From Gemmatimonadota bacterium (lineage in GTDB: Bacteria > Latescibacterota > UBA2968): DNA of 54,659 nt. The DNA lies in the NCBI GenBank assembly GCA_026706845.1, contig JAPOXY010000057.1, positions 1-54,659 on the forward strand, read 5' to 3'. Positions 16,672 through 25,903 of this stretch are shown here, one piece after another; positions within the stretch are counted from its first letter, which is position 1, and each line of letters starts with the position of its first letter. The notes under the pieces were generated by a model, which saw only the letters and a list, made by a program, of their open reading frames with translations, made no database searches and was not told the origin of the DNA. Both the position numbers and the translations under genes were made by a program.

Positions 16672-17790
16672 TCAGCCATCCCTTCCGTTCGAAATCAGGG
16701 CTACTCCCGTCTCCTTGTCGAAAAAGTGCATTTCGGTCAGATTGAACGCCAGGTGAACCGTTTCACCGACTGCCGGAATCCAATCCGTATAGATACGGGC
16801 GACAAACCGCGCATCTTCCGCCCTCAGGTAGAGATAGGTCTCGTTTCCCATCGGTTCTACCACCTCAACGCTGGCGCGGACCTCCCCTCGTTCCCGGGGT
16901 CCGTAGGGTGCAGACGCCTCGATAATATGTTCCGGCCTGATGCCCAGTACCAGATCCCGGCCGATATAGGCTTGCAGGCAACCGACACATCGCTCTGGAA
17001 TGGGGAAGCAGATGGCACCGCTGGAAAAGGCCACACCCTCGTTTCGAATCAGCCTGCCCTCCAGAAAATTCATCGATGGGCTGCCGATAAAACCGGCCAC
17101 AAACCGGTTGACCGGATGCCGATAGAGATCGATAGGGGAACCAATCTGCTGGATTCGTCCCTCTCGCATTGCTACAATCCGGTCCCCCATCGTCATCGCC
17201 TCGACCTGATCGTGGGTGACATAGATCATCGTCGCGTCCAGATGCATATGCAGCTTGCTGATCTCTGTGCGCATCTGGACGCGCAGCCCGGCATCCAGGT
17301 TCGACAGCGGCTCGTCGAACAGAAAGACCTTCGGTTTCCGAACGATAGCCCGCCCTACCGCCACGCGCTGTCGCTGTCCACCCGACAGCGCCTTCGGCTT
17401 CCGGCCAAGCAGGTCGCCGATTCCCAGAATATCTGCCGCCTCCCGTACCCGGGCGTCGATCTCCTCCTTCCGGTATTTCCGCAGCTTCAACCCGAAGGCC
17501 ATATTCTGGTAAACGGTCATGTGGGGGTAGAGGGCGTAATTCTGGAAGACCATAGCAATATCCCGATCTTTGGGCAGGAGATTGTTTGCCAGGACCCCCC
17601 CGATATAGATCTCTCCTCTGGTCACCTCTTCCAGGCCGGCGATCATCCGGAGGATTGTCGACTTCCCGCATCCGGATGGACCTACCAGGACCACAAACTC
17701 TCCATCTTCCACCTGGAGATCGACATCCTCCACTGCCACTACTGCTTTGTCGAACACCTTTCGCACACGCTTCAGAGTCACGCTCGCCAT
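16672..17790 (-). CDS. Carbohydrate ABC importer ATPase (MalK/UgpC-like)
   Basis: A 372-residue ATPase of the CUT1 sugar-import family. Walker A is GPSGCGKST (37-45), signature LSGGQRQRVAVGRAI near 134, Walker B VFLFDEPLSNLD near 157 and H-loop YVTHDQVEAMTMG. The C-terminal TOBE region includes VLGIRPEHI, typical of MalK/UgpC. The start at 17790 (MASVTLKRV) matches the family N-terminus and has GAGG upstream; an upstream in-frame start would add 23 residues that look like untranslated leader. It completes the importer with the two permeases and the binding protein. The sugar is not identifiable. Confidence 0.93.
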   Translation of the reverse strand: MASVTLKRVRKVFDKAVVAVEDVDLQVEDGEFVVLVGPSGCGKSTILRMIAGLEEVTRGEIYIGGVLANNLLPKDRDIAMVFQNYALYPHMTVYQNMAFGLKLRKYRKEEIDARVREAADILGIGDLLGRKPKALSGGQRQRVAVGRAIVRKPKVFLFDEPLSNLDAGLRVQMRTEISKLHMHLDATMIYVTHDQVEAMTMGDRIVAMREGRIQQIGSPIDLYRHPVNRFVAGFIGSPSMNFLEGRLIRNEGVAFSSGAICFPIPERCVGCLQAYIGRDLVLGIRPEHIIEASAPYGPRERGEVRASVEVVEPMGNETYLYLRAEDARFVARIYTDWIPAVGETVHLAFNLTEMHFFDKETGVALISNGRDG

Positions 17791-17855
17791 CGCTACCTCT
17801 TCTTTTCGGTAACACGCATCTCTCTCCTGAGTTTCCGTCCGCCATCCGCTGGCTG

Positions 17856-18686
17856 TCATTCACCTTTGAGCGAACCGACCATCAGGCCGGAAACAAAATA
17901 GCGCAGACCACTGAGGTACAAAAGAAGCATCGGAAAAACGGCTACGAGCAATCCCGCCATCGTCACCGGCACATTGACGCCGAATCGATCCCGAAAAACA
18001 GTGATCCCCACCATAAGCGTGCGCATATCGTCGGCCTGCAGGAGCACCAGGGAGATGAGCAACTCATTCCAGACCCACAGCGCGTTGACGACGGCCAGGG
18101 TGGCGATCGCCGGAAGAGACAGCGGCAGCACGAATTTGCGCAACAGCAACCCGTGCGAACACCCATCGATCAGGGCTGCGTCGAATATCCCCTGGGGCAA
18201 CCGGCTGAAGAAGCCAGTCAAAAAAAACGTGGTATAGGGCAACATAAACCCGCAATACACCGCAATGGCCGCCGGATAGGTGTTCACCAGGCCGACCTTC
18301 ACCATAAAGACAAACAGCGGCACGATCATGGCGATGACCGGAACGGCCATCAGCGCCGAGGTCAGCCGGAAGAGCACGTGCCGACCCGTGAAAGGGATCC
18401 GGGCGAAGGCATAAGCTGCAAAGCACGAGATACCGAGCGTCAAACCGACCGACGCGATTGTGAGAACAGCGCTGTTCAAAATCCACCGCGCAAATTTCGA
18501 CTGGCCAAAGACAACGGCAAAATTGTCCAGCACAGGCGAAGAGGGCAATCCCACCGGATCCTGGAAAAACGCCATCTGCTCTTTAAGAGCAGAAACCACC
18601 ATAAAGTAGAGGGGGACGAGGGCCACGATGCACAGCCCGAGAAGAACAAAGTGGCACACGGCCGACCGAAAAAATCTTTGGACCAT
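17856..18686 (-). CDS. Carbohydrate ABC importer permease (MalG-like)
   Basis: A 276-residue inner-membrane permease with six predicted helices. The EAA-type coupling loop is DGCSHGLLLRKFVLPLSLPA, where the ATPase docks. FVPLYFMVVSALK-type sequence opens the first periplasmic loop as in MalG. The ATG at 18686 has GAGG nine bases upstream; an ATG three codons earlier would touch that site. It starts 12 bases after the companion permease. Confidence 0.93.
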   Translation of the reverse strand: MVQRFFRSAVCHFVLLGLCIVALVPLYFMVVSALKEQMAFFQDPVGLPSSPVLDNFAVVFGQSKFARWILNSAVLTIASVGLTLGISCFAAYAFARIPFTGRHVLFRLTSALMAVPVIAMIVPLFVFMVKVGLVNTYPAAIAVYCGFMLPYTTFFLTGFFSRLPQGIFDAALIDGCSHGLLLRKFVLPLSLPAIATLAVVNALWVWNELLISLVLLQADDMRTLMVGITVFRDRFGVNVPVTMAGLLVAVFPMLLLYLSGLRYFVSGLMVGSLKGE

Positions 18687-18698
18687 CGCGAGCATCCT

Positions 18699-19562
18699 CT
18701 ACTCGAAGATTTCCACCCGGCGCAGCAGGCTGAAAAGGCCGGTCAGGCCCACAGCGACGAGCAACACCACGACAAACGAACAGGCGGAGGCAACGCCGAT
18801 CTCGTCGTAGCTGAAAGCCCGCTGGTAGATATAAAATTCACTCACGTAAGTGGTGAAGCCGGGCCCGCCCCGGGTCAGTACAAAGATATAATTGAATACC
18901 CAGCTAAATAGCTGAATCATCATAACACTCGTGTAAAACAGAATCACCGTACTCAGCTGCGGAACCGTGATGTAATAAAGCGTCTGCCACCAGCCCGCCC
19001 CATCGATACGCGCACTTTCGTAGAGTTCGCCCGGAACCTGCATCAGGCGGGCCAGGAAAAGGACTATGCCCAACCCCAATTCCCGCCAGACGATCACACC
19101 CCCTACGGTAAAAAAAGCGAGCTGAGGATCTCCCAGCCAATCCTGGCGCAGTCCGCCCAGTCCGGCGAAATCGAGGACCCTGTTGACCAGACCGCGATAC
19201 TGAAGGATATAACCAAACGCGATGCCGGTAACCACAACCGGTATCATGTACGGGAGAAAGATGAAAAACCTGTACACCTGCCAGCCTCTGATCCGCTCGT
19301 ACAGAAGAGACGAAAAAACCAGAGACAGAACAACGAGAATCGGTATTAGAAAGAACAACCCAACATTGTTCCACAACGCCTGCCAGAAGATCGGATCGCC
19401 CAGCAAGCGCTGGTAGTTGTCCAGCGCCGTCCACACACCGGTCCCTCTATGCCGCAGGCTGAATTCGATAACCTTTGCCATAGGGTATGCATACACGAAG
19501 GCGAGAATGGCAAGGGCGGGAACGAGAAAGGTGTACCCCGCACGATTTGACCACTGTATCAT
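18699..19562 (-). CDS. Carbohydrate ABC importer permease (MalF/UgpA-like)
   Basis: A 287-residue permease with six hydrophobic segments. The coupling loop ESARIDGAGWWQTLYYITVP near residue 195 is the classic EAA motif of CUT1 permeases. It pairs with the MalG-like gene 12 bases downstream. I start at the ATG at 19562, preceded by AGGAG, giving MIQWSNRAGYTFLVPAL, which fits the family N-terminus; an ATG eight codons earlier precedes that site. It follows the binding-protein gene by 27 bases. Confidence 0.93.
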   Translation of the reverse strand: MIQWSNRAGYTFLVPALAILAFVYAYPMAKVIEFSLRHRGTGVWTALDNYQRLLGDPIFWQALWNNVGLFFLIPILVVLSLVFSSLLYERIRGWQVYRFFIFLPYMIPVVVTGIAFGYILQYRGLVNRVLDFAGLGGLRQDWLGDPQLAFFTVGGVIVWRELGLGIVLFLARLMQVPGELYESARIDGAGWWQTLYYITVPQLSTVILFYTSVMMIQLFSWVFNYIFVLTRGGPGFTTYVSEFYIYQRAFSYDEIGVASACSFVVVLLVAVGLTGLFSLLRRVEIFE

Positions 19563-19589
19563 CACACGCTGTCTCCTGACCTGCATACG

Positions 19590-20951
19590 CTACCTGGTCT
19601 CAGAAGCCCAGGTCGTGAGTTCTTCAACCATATCCACGTTCGAATCCCGCCACCGGTTGAGGAACTCGTCCACCTGCCCTGCAGCCCGATCTGCAGATAG
19701 TGCTCCGGCGAACAGGGACTGCACCGCCGGAAAAAGATTTTCCCGATCCATCTGAGGCGGCCAGTAGTTCTGGTAATTCGTCATGCTCTCGCTCTCCATC
19801 CACGCGGCAATTGTGCGATCCTGCGACCGCACAAGCCTGCTGCGATCAAAGCGCCCGTCGGGTGGAATTGCTCCCGACAGGGCATGCATCCTATCCAGTC
19901 GTTCAGGGGTATGAAAGTAACAAAGCAGATCGGCCGCTTCTTCCTTGTAATCCGACCACGAAGTCACAAGCAACTGCTGTGCCGTATTCGGCATCCTACC
20001 CGCCAGCCTGCCGCTCCCGAACCTGGGAGGCAGCATGACACCCACGTTCTCCTCTCCCAGCATCTTGCTGAAGTAACTCACCTTGGTCTGGCCAGCAACG
20101 GCCATCGCCGCTTCTCCAGCCAGAAACAGGTTTTGAGCCTGATAGTATTCCAGCGAAGAGACATCCCGGTTGAAAACGCCCTTTCGAATCATCTCCTCCA
20201 CGCGGTGTAGCCAGCCTGAATACAGAGGATCGATAAACGGAACCTCGCCGGTAGCGGCCTTGAGAATATCGATAGAATCGTCCAATTCTTGCAAAATGAA
20301 GAGGCTGCTAAAATTTCCAATACCGCTCAGACCCTTCACACCATATCCCCACGGCACAAAACCGGCAGCCCGCAGGCGATCTGCTGCCGACAGGAACGCA
20401 TCCCAGGTGCGAGGCGGATGATCGGGATCCAGGCCCGCCCGGGCAAAAGCTGGCTTGCTGTAAACGAGCAGGAAGGGAAGCGCATACCAGGGAAGCCCGT
20501 AGATTTTCCCCTGAAAGGCGGTCTCTCGCAGACTGTCGGGAAAAACAGGCTCCAGGTCGTCCTTGCTCAGCAGGTCGCTGATCGGATGTACATACCCCCG
20601 CCAGACGAACTGCATCGTGGATACCCCACCCCACATATACTGAATATCGGGGCCCTGTCGGGCCTGTCCGGCGGAGGCGAATGACGGATAGAGCGATTCC
20701 GTAGCCTGCAGCACGGTTGCAATCTCAACGCCCGGATGCACCGCCTTGTATCGGTGAACGGTCTCTCGCACCCACTGCTGCAGACCCGGCGTCTCCTGTT
20801 CGCCCCACCACCAGACGGTGAGATGAACCCCCGGTGCGGCCCGGACACTGCCGGGCGTCAGCCAGACAACCAGAGACAGACCTGCCAAGTCGGCAGTTGC
20901 TCGACCGCTCCTTGCAAGGAACTCCCGCCGTGTCACTCCTCCATTACTCAC
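19590..20951 (-). CDS. Sugar-binding protein of an ABC importer, Tat-exported
   Basis: A 453-residue family-1 extracellular solute-binding protein. The N-terminus has a twin-arginine signal (TRREFLARSG, then a hydrophobic stretch ending VRAA), implying folded export through Tat. The mature part begins HLTVWWWGEQE and contains the family features YKAVHPGVEI, GPDIQYMWGG, GLPWYALPFLLVYSKPAF and RTWDAFLSAADRL. The start is GTG at 20951 with AAGGAG nine bases upstream; longer in-frame versions would overlap the upstream Gfo/Idh gene and are arginine-rich and implausible. It begins 13 bases after that gene. It delivers the sugar to the following permeases. Confidence 0.92.
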   Translation of the reverse strand: MSNGGVTRREFLARSGRATADLAGLSLVVWLTPGSVRAAPGVHLTVWWWGEQETPGLQQWVRETVHRYKAVHPGVEIATVLQATESLYPSFASAGQARQGPDIQYMWGGVSTMQFVWRGYVHPISDLLSKDDLEPVFPDSLRETAFQGKIYGLPWYALPFLLVYSKPAFARAGLDPDHPPRTWDAFLSAADRLRAAGFVPWGYGVKGLSGIGNFSSLFILQELDDSIDILKAATGEVPFIDPLYSGWLHRVEEMIRKGVFNRDVSSLEYYQAQNLFLAGEAAMAVAGQTKVSYFSKMLGEENVGVMLPPRFGSGRLAGRMPNTAQQLLVTSWSDYKEEAADLLCYFHTPERLDRMHALSGAIPPDGRFDRSRLVRSQDRTIAAWMESESMTNYQNYWPPQMDRENLFPAVQSLFAGALSADRAAGQVDEFLNRWRDSNVDMVEELTTWASETR

Positions 20952-20964
20952 TGGCTCAATCTCC

Positions 20965-22203
20965 TTATAGCTCGTCTGAGTTCTGGTGTGCAGTCGGTAG
21001 CGGTCCAAATCGCTTGACGGCGTCGCTTCTATCCACGATATCCGGCACCTGGACCGGCCTGCCCTCGTAGATCGACTGCACCGCACAGATCGCCCCGGCG
21101 CAGGACCGGGCGCTCTCATAGACGTTGCACGGCGGCTGATAGTCCTCCAGGATGGCATTCACCAGATCGAGGTCGGCCAGGTACTCTGTGCCGCCGTGGC
21201 CCACCCTCCTGGAGATATCCTCATCCACAATCAGCGGCGGCACTTCGATTTTCACCATCCCGTGTTCCGACTGCTCCTTTGAAGCCTCATCCTCCTGTTT
21301 GACGGACATCGTGTACATCCACCCATAAACGCCCCTGCTATAATTCGGATCTTCGTCGACAAAGCAACCATAGACACCCGGTCCATCGGGAGGAGGGGGC
21401 ACACGGCCAGAGGTCTCCAGCGTGCCCTTCGTCCCGTACACGGCGGCATACTCTATCGTGGGCCGCTTTGGCCCCTTTGAACAGACGCATCGGGCAATTG
21501 CACCGCTCGCCGTTTTGAAAAGCGCTACTTCGTGATCGTACACCTGTCGATAGGGCATATTCTTCTTGTTCCCGTACCCGAACACCTCGACGAATTGTTC
21601 TCCCATCAACCAGTACGCATTATCCACGGCGTACAGACCACCGCCGGCGCTGATCGATCCCTGAGCCAGTTCTCCCAACCCCCATCGGAAGGTCGGAGAA
21701 CCATCCTGCCGGATGGTAATTCCCTCAATGTCATGGACATATTCCGTCTCTACATAGTAGATTTCTCCAAGCTTCCCCTGTTCGATCAACCGCTTCATAT
21801 GCACCGTAGGTGCCATCCACCGGAGCTGATTGTCCATCTGGACCTTCAGATTGCGCCTTTCAGACATATACACAATCTTCCAGAGCGTCTCCAGGGACTG
21901 GTTCTCCATTGGCACCTCAACCATAACGTGCTTCCAGTGGTCCAGTGCTGCCAGGGTGTGCTGCCCGTGCAAGTGGCAGGGTGTGCAGAGGGCCACCAGG
22001 TCCACATCCTTTTCGGCGAGTACATCGGCGTATCGAGTGGTCCACTTGCCAATGCCGTGTTCCTCTGCTGCGGACCTGGCCCGCTCCTCAACGACGTCGC
22101 AGACCATCACCACTTCCGTCTGGTCGATGTACTCGTTGAACACCCGAACGTGTGACCTTCCATGGCCCATCCCGACCACAGCAACCTTCAATGTCTTTGC
22201 CAT
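20965..22203 (-). CDS. Gfo/Idh/MocA-family protein lacking EKP and DxxxH (paralogue A)
   Basis: A 412-residue protein with an N-terminal Rossmann fold (VVGMGHGRSHVR, 9-20; acidic CDV at 35-37) and the Gfo/Idh C-terminal domain. At the usual EKP position it reads EVP (96-98), so the conserved lysine is a valine. Where family members have DxGxH it reads SAGGGLYAVD, with no aspartate and tyrosine for histidine. The first 30 residues, the CSPCH/CTPCH loop and the PMEN motif are shared with the protein at 28167-29363. It is directly upstream of the sugar-binding protein gene (13 bases), in the importer transcript. It may be a dehydrogenase using different residues, or a non-redox enzyme or sensor. 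Confidence 0.88.
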   Translation of the reverse strand: MAKTLKVAVVGMGHGRSHVRVFNEYIDQTEVVMVCDVVEERARSAAEEHGIGKWTTRYADVLAEKDVDLVALCTPCHLHGQHTLAALDHWKHVMVEVPMENQSLETLWKIVYMSERRNLKVQMDNQLRWMAPTVHMKRLIEQGKLGEIYYVETEYVHDIEGITIRQDGSPTFRWGLGELAQGSISAGGGLYAVDNAYWLMGEQFVEVFGYGNKKNMPYRQVYDHEVALFKTASGAIARCVCSKGPKRPTIEYAAVYGTKGTLETSGRVPPPPDGPGVYGCFVDEDPNYSRGVYGWMYTMSVKQEDEASKEQSEHGMVKIEVPPLIVDEDISRRVGHGGTEYLADLDLVNAILEDYQPPCNVYESARSCAGAICAVQSIYEGRPVQVPDIVDRSDAVKRFGPLPTAHQNSDEL

Positions 22204-22256
22204 CGCCTGTTTCTCCTTTGATCAAGGTCAACCGCCCAAGCGCGTGCCATATAGCT

Positions 22257-24272
22257 TTAGTCTGCGTGGATATGGTGGCCGCTACCGGGAAACCAGATCG
22301 CATCCACGAGAATTGTCAGGGCGACTCCCAGCGCCCAGCCGACCAGGATGCCGATAAAAAACGGCCTGGACCGCCTGTAGAGCGCCGCGTCCCCGATCTT
22401 CATAAAGATCCATTTAAACGCCCAGGCCAGAAAGATGGAAAAGGTCATTCGGTAGCTGAAATAGGTGGATGAAATCGCAAATCCAATCGGATGGATCGGC
22501 CAGCCCGGAAACCGGTACCGCAGGAACGTCATCACTGCCATAACCCCGGCGCCGATCCAGAAGAATTGCAGCTTCTCCCAATCGGTCGGGAATGGCGATT
22601 GCATATACACGACCACGTCGTTGAGGACCTTCGGCGCAGCGGAATTGATCTTCCAGGAGTTAAAGTTGTAGGCCCCGTGGGCATACCCCAGATAAAGGGT
22701 TCCCCACACCGAGCAGAGCAGAGAAACAAATAGCGCCAGGCCGGTGCAGACCAGAATTCCCTTGCGGGAACGTGCGGCCACATCCGCCACCTTCCCCACA
22801 TGCGTCAGCACCGGCATGAACAGCCCCGTCCCACGGGCCACTAAAGAGTATGTGAAGGCCAGGGCGGTCAGGCTGGCCCCCGAGGTTGTCTCGGTCCCCA
22901 GCACATACAGCGTGGAATACTGCGCCGTCATGGGTGCTCGCACATAAGCCAGGCCGGTCTCGACCACGATCCTCGACACTCCGATGTATATGACGAGAGT
23001 AGAAACCGTCAACACCAGGGCCATCTTGTAGCTCATTCCCGCGCTGTGCAGCCATAAGAGAATGAATACTATACCCAGAATAAATCCAAAGACGGCGGTC
23101 CGATAAGACATCATCTCGTCGCTGTTCCCGGCGAGACGTGCATCTCCGAAGGCACTGCGCACCATATTCCTCAGGTGGTGCCGCGCCGTCCACAGCACCC
23201 AGAACACCATACACCAGAATGCCCCCCAGCACTGCCAGCCGGTGGCCGCGCTGTAGGACGACCAGTACGCCCCCTCCCCAGCGCTGTAGCCGATGCGGTT
23301 GAAGATGGAGGCCTCGACAATAAAGATCAGAAAGAAGAACCAGATACTGAACAGCACCTCTAAGTTCGCAAAAAAACCGAACGCCATCGCAAAAAAGTGG
23401 ATGTTCAGGTTTATACCCGGCGCACCCGGGTAAAGAACGACGTTTCCCCCACCCAGGGGAATGGCCGGGAGGCCCGGGACAAGATAGGTCAGGATGTTCC
23501 AGCAGACGATCCCGAACGGAATCACCGCCCCGGCCCAGAACAGCTTTCCACGCATAAATTCCGGCTTGAAGCCAACTGCTCCAGATTTTGTCGCCATCTC
23601 GATTCCGACACTCACCAGGGGGTAGCCCAGTTTCTCGTGATGGATCCACTGTCTTCTCAATGCCACCACGATGCACGCCGAAACCAGCGTCACCGCCGCG
23701 ATGAAACAGACCCACCAGAATAGGGGGATCACCCACACTTCCCAGGGAATACGTTCCCCTGTTGGCAAACCCTCGAAAAACCACGTCATCGCACCGGTCT
23801 GGTCGGATGGGGCCAGCCAGTCAGAGATGTAGTTGTGAAAATATGGCTCCCATCGGTTCTCCGGCGAGGCAAAGTAGTACGGAGAGGAAATGATCGCCAG
23901 CCAAAAGCCCGTCAGTTGCCATGTCGGCAACACGCTTCCGGCCATCACCATCGCCAGGATGATCAGCAGTTCGAAGGGCGAAAGCGGGCGCACAAAACCC
24001 AGACGACCCAGAACGACGTTCAAAATAACCAGGACCAGGAAGCACAGAAAGGCAATCAAAGGAAAATGACTCAAGTTGAGATACGAGGAGCGAATCACGT
24101 ACTCATCATAGGTCAGAAACAGACTGGCGAAGGCCGCGAAGAGAACGCCCAGAATCACCGATCTGGTTGTAATTCCCTCCTTCTTCGCGGGTGAGGACAG
24201 GTGCGCCTCATCTACGGCAGTCGATTCAATCGTCGCCCTGGAGGGAACAAAAACTGGTTCTCGGCTATTCAT
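22257..24272 (-). CDS. Large polytopic membrane protein, DUF6785/DUF6784-like
   Basis: A 671-residue inner-membrane protein with about 12 or more hydrophobic helices, a polar N-terminal tail of about 35 residues, and sequence such as LTYDEYVIRSSYLNLSHFPL and SRIVVETGLAYVRAPMT. I recognise the general pattern of the DUF6785/DUF6784 proteins, which are frequent in Planctomycetes and related metagenomes beside sugar catabolism genes and resemble oligopeptide transporters in size. Function is unknown. It lies 49 bases after the RraA-like gene and 53 before a Gfo/Idh gene, so it may be a second transporter in the block beside the ABC importer. Only a weak ribosome-binding site (AGGTT) precedes the ATG. 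Confidence 0.65.
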   Translation of the reverse strand: MNSREPVFVPSRATIESTAVDEAHLSSPAKKEGITTRSVILGVLFAAFASLFLTYDEYVIRSSYLNLSHFPLIAFLCFLVLVILNVVLGRLGFVRPLSPFELLIILAMVMAGSVLPTWQLTGFWLAIISSPYYFASPENRWEPYFHNYISDWLAPSDQTGAMTWFFEGLPTGERIPWEVWVIPLFWWVCFIAAVTLVSACIVVALRRQWIHHEKLGYPLVSVGIEMATKSGAVGFKPEFMRGKLFWAGAVIPFGIVCWNILTYLVPGLPAIPLGGGNVVLYPGAPGINLNIHFFAMAFGFFANLEVLFSIWFFFLIFIVEASIFNRIGYSAGEGAYWSSYSAATGWQCWGAFWCMVFWVLWTARHHLRNMVRSAFGDARLAGNSDEMMSYRTAVFGFILGIVFILLWLHSAGMSYKMALVLTVSTLVIYIGVSRIVVETGLAYVRAPMTAQYSTLYVLGTETTSGASLTALAFTYSLVARGTGLFMPVLTHVGKVADVAARSRKGILVCTGLALFVSLLCSVWGTLYLGYAHGAYNFNSWKINSAAPKVLNDVVVYMQSPFPTDWEKLQFFWIGAGVMAVMTFLRYRFPGWPIHPIGFAISSTYFSYRMTFSIFLAWAFKWIFMKIGDAALYRRSRPFFIGILVGWALGVALTILVDAIWFPGSGHHIHAD

Positions 24273-24321
24273 AACCTATCTGCCCTAATGTCCATTTTTT
24301 TTCATCGTGGGCGGTAATAAC

Positions 24322-24981
24322 TCAAACGATAAACTTCAACTCGCTCTCTTTTCCAGCACCCACCTTCGCAGAATGTTCCTCAAAATTCAACATGTCAAGC
24401 AGGCTCACCCCCTCTTCCATCTTTGTGAGCAACAGCCCTTCCTTTTTCTGGATATCCTCGGCAATCGGAATAGCCTTTGACAATTCAGCGGTGGTTGCCA
24501 CAACAACACCATCGTCGTCGCCGAAAAGAATATCACCCGGATGCACGATCACGCCTCCACACGAGATTGGTATTTGTGTCTCGAATATCTTGGAAGTGGT
24601 ACCGGCAACGGGATAGATTGAACGGGCATAATACGGAATAGGTAAGGTGCGTATCTTTGCCGTATCCCGGCAGGGACCGTCGATGACGACGCCAGCCAGT
24701 TGCTTGCGCATGGCCTCAGTCGGAAACAATTCGCCCGTCAGCGCCCTGCGACTGCCCTGGGAATCGATGACAAGAACCTCATCCTGCTCGGCGTCTCTCA
24801 GCGCTTTGACGACCGTAAGAAAGTCTTCGTGGCAGGTCACAGTGTGTGCACGTCCGATGAGCTTGAGGCCAGTGGTGATTGGACGAATGGCAGAATCGAC
24901 AGCCCTGAGGTCCTTATTGGCATCACATATGCACGCGGTATCGAGAAGGGACAGACGCCGCTTGATCTCTTCAAAATCCAT
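24322..24981 (-). CDS. RraA-like aldolase/decarboxylase family protein
   Basis: A 219-residue RraA/HMG-aldolase family protein. These are metal-dependent class II enzymes that cleave 4-hydroxy-4-methyl-2-oxoglutarate or decarboxylate oxaloacetate; the plain RraA members regulate RNase E. The signature is GELFPTEA followed by GVVIDGPCRDTAKI (R105, D106), and the C-terminal DILFGDDDGVVV motif is present. The ATG at 24981 has AGGAGG eight bases upstream. Position between PhyH and a membrane protein, in a catabolic block, favours an enzymatic aldolase/lyase role. Confidence 0.85.
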   Translation of the reverse strand: MDFEEIKRRLSLLDTACICDANKDLRAVDSAIRPITTGLKLIGRAHTVTCHEDFLTVVKALRDAEQDEVLVIDSQGSRRALTGELFPTEAMRKQLAGVVIDGPCRDTAKIRTLPIPYYARSIYPVAGTTSKIFETQIPISCGGVIVHPGDILFGDDDGVVVATTAELSKAIPIAEDIQKKEGLLLTKMEEGVSLLDMLNFEEHSAKVGAGKESELKFIV

Positions 24982-25010
24982 CAAATTGACCTCCTATTTT
25001 ATTTTTTTCT

Positions 25011-25853
25011 TCAATTGTCTTCCCATAGATCAAGACCTAATAGTGTTCGTCCCAGGGGAGACAATTTTGCTGTCAGGCCAAGTTCGTGTTCCTTTTCTTT
25101 CCGGAGTTCCCAGCGCTTACCGGTTACTTCGATAACCAGACCCGCCAGGCGATCTCGCCAGGCCTCAATCCGATGGTCCCGTGCTTCTTCATCTTCTTCT
25201 TGAGCGGGATACATAGTGATGTATTGCGCTACTCTCGGAAGATCGGCCGTATTTGGACTGCTTCCATGAGGCAACGCACTGTGCCAGATAATGAGATCTC
25301 CCGCCCTGCCTGGAATTGACCGCACGCCCAGACTTTCGATATCCTGCTGCCGGGGGTCGGCATCCGGCGGCAGGTCCTTCAGCCACGCCTTGATCTTTCG
25401 GTGAAAGCCGGGCACACAGGAGAACGCCCCCTGGTTGGGGGCAGTATCCGTTAGATAGAGCACACCCTGTACCCAAAATTCGATCGGCAAATCCAACGAC
25501 GTATCCCAATGGAACCTGCCGGAGTATTTCCAGTCGTCCCGTTCCGGTGGATTCATACTGGCTCTATCGATGCTAACCCACAGCTTCTTCGTCCCAAAAA
25601 TCTCGGCGAACGCCCGATAGACGCGGGGATTCTGGCGGTTGTTCCAGAGGGTCTGATCCTGGTACATTTCGACCATAATACTCGCGCGGGGAGGATTCGG
25701 GTACCAGCTTTCTGGATGATCGGGACTCATCCCCAGAAAATCCCAGACTTTTTGTTCGGCTGCTTTGACCTGATCTGGGGGAACGGCATTGGGAATAACA
25801 ACATAACCGTTCTCTTCCCAAAAGGTTCGGTCTCCTGTGCTTAAGATGGACAT
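25011..25853 (-). CDS. Phytanoyl-CoA dioxygenase (PhyH) family protein
   Basis: A 280-residue Fe(II)/2-oxoglutarate-dependent hydroxylase family member. The iron facial triad is HWD (H115, D117) and the distal H196 in WHSALPHGSS, with R207 placed to bind 2-oxoglutarate. The N-terminus FWEENGYVVIPNAV is typical of PhyH. I use the ATG at 25853, which has AAGGAG nine bases upstream; an earlier start at 25907 overlapping the M20 stop would add 18 residues of low similarity to the family. Bacterial PhyH proteins hydroxylate diverse small molecules; the substrate here is unknown. Confidence 0.88.
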   Translation of the reverse strand: MSILSTGDRTFWEENGYVVIPNAVPPDQVKAAEQKVWDFLGMSPDHPESWYPNPPRASIMVEMYQDQTLWNNRQNPRVYRAFAEIFGTKKLWVSIDRASMNPPERDDWKYSGRFHWDTSLDLPIEFWVQGVLYLTDTAPNQGAFSCVPGFHRKIKAWLKDLPPDADPRQQDIESLGVRSIPGRAGDLIIWHSALPHGSSPNTADLPRVAQYITMYPAQEEDEEARDHRIEAWRDRLAGLVIEVTGKRWELRKEKEHELGLTAKLSPLGRTLLGLDLWEDN

Positions 25854-25903
25854 TCCCTCAATCTCCTTCACTGTGGCGGCCGACGACTCTTCCGCCACAA
25901 CCA

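Noticed and set aside
17586-18911. Long open frame on the plus strand opposite the importer permease and ATPase genes
   Set aside because: Rich in H, R, Q and P with no recognisable domain; it is the antisense shadow of GC-rich minus-strand genes whose products have clear motifs.
19590-21158. Longer version of the sugar-binding protein starting at 21158
   Set aside because: It would overlap the upstream Gfo/Idh gene by nearly 200 bases and add an arginine-rich stretch before the Tat signal; GTG 20951 with AAGGAG is a better start.
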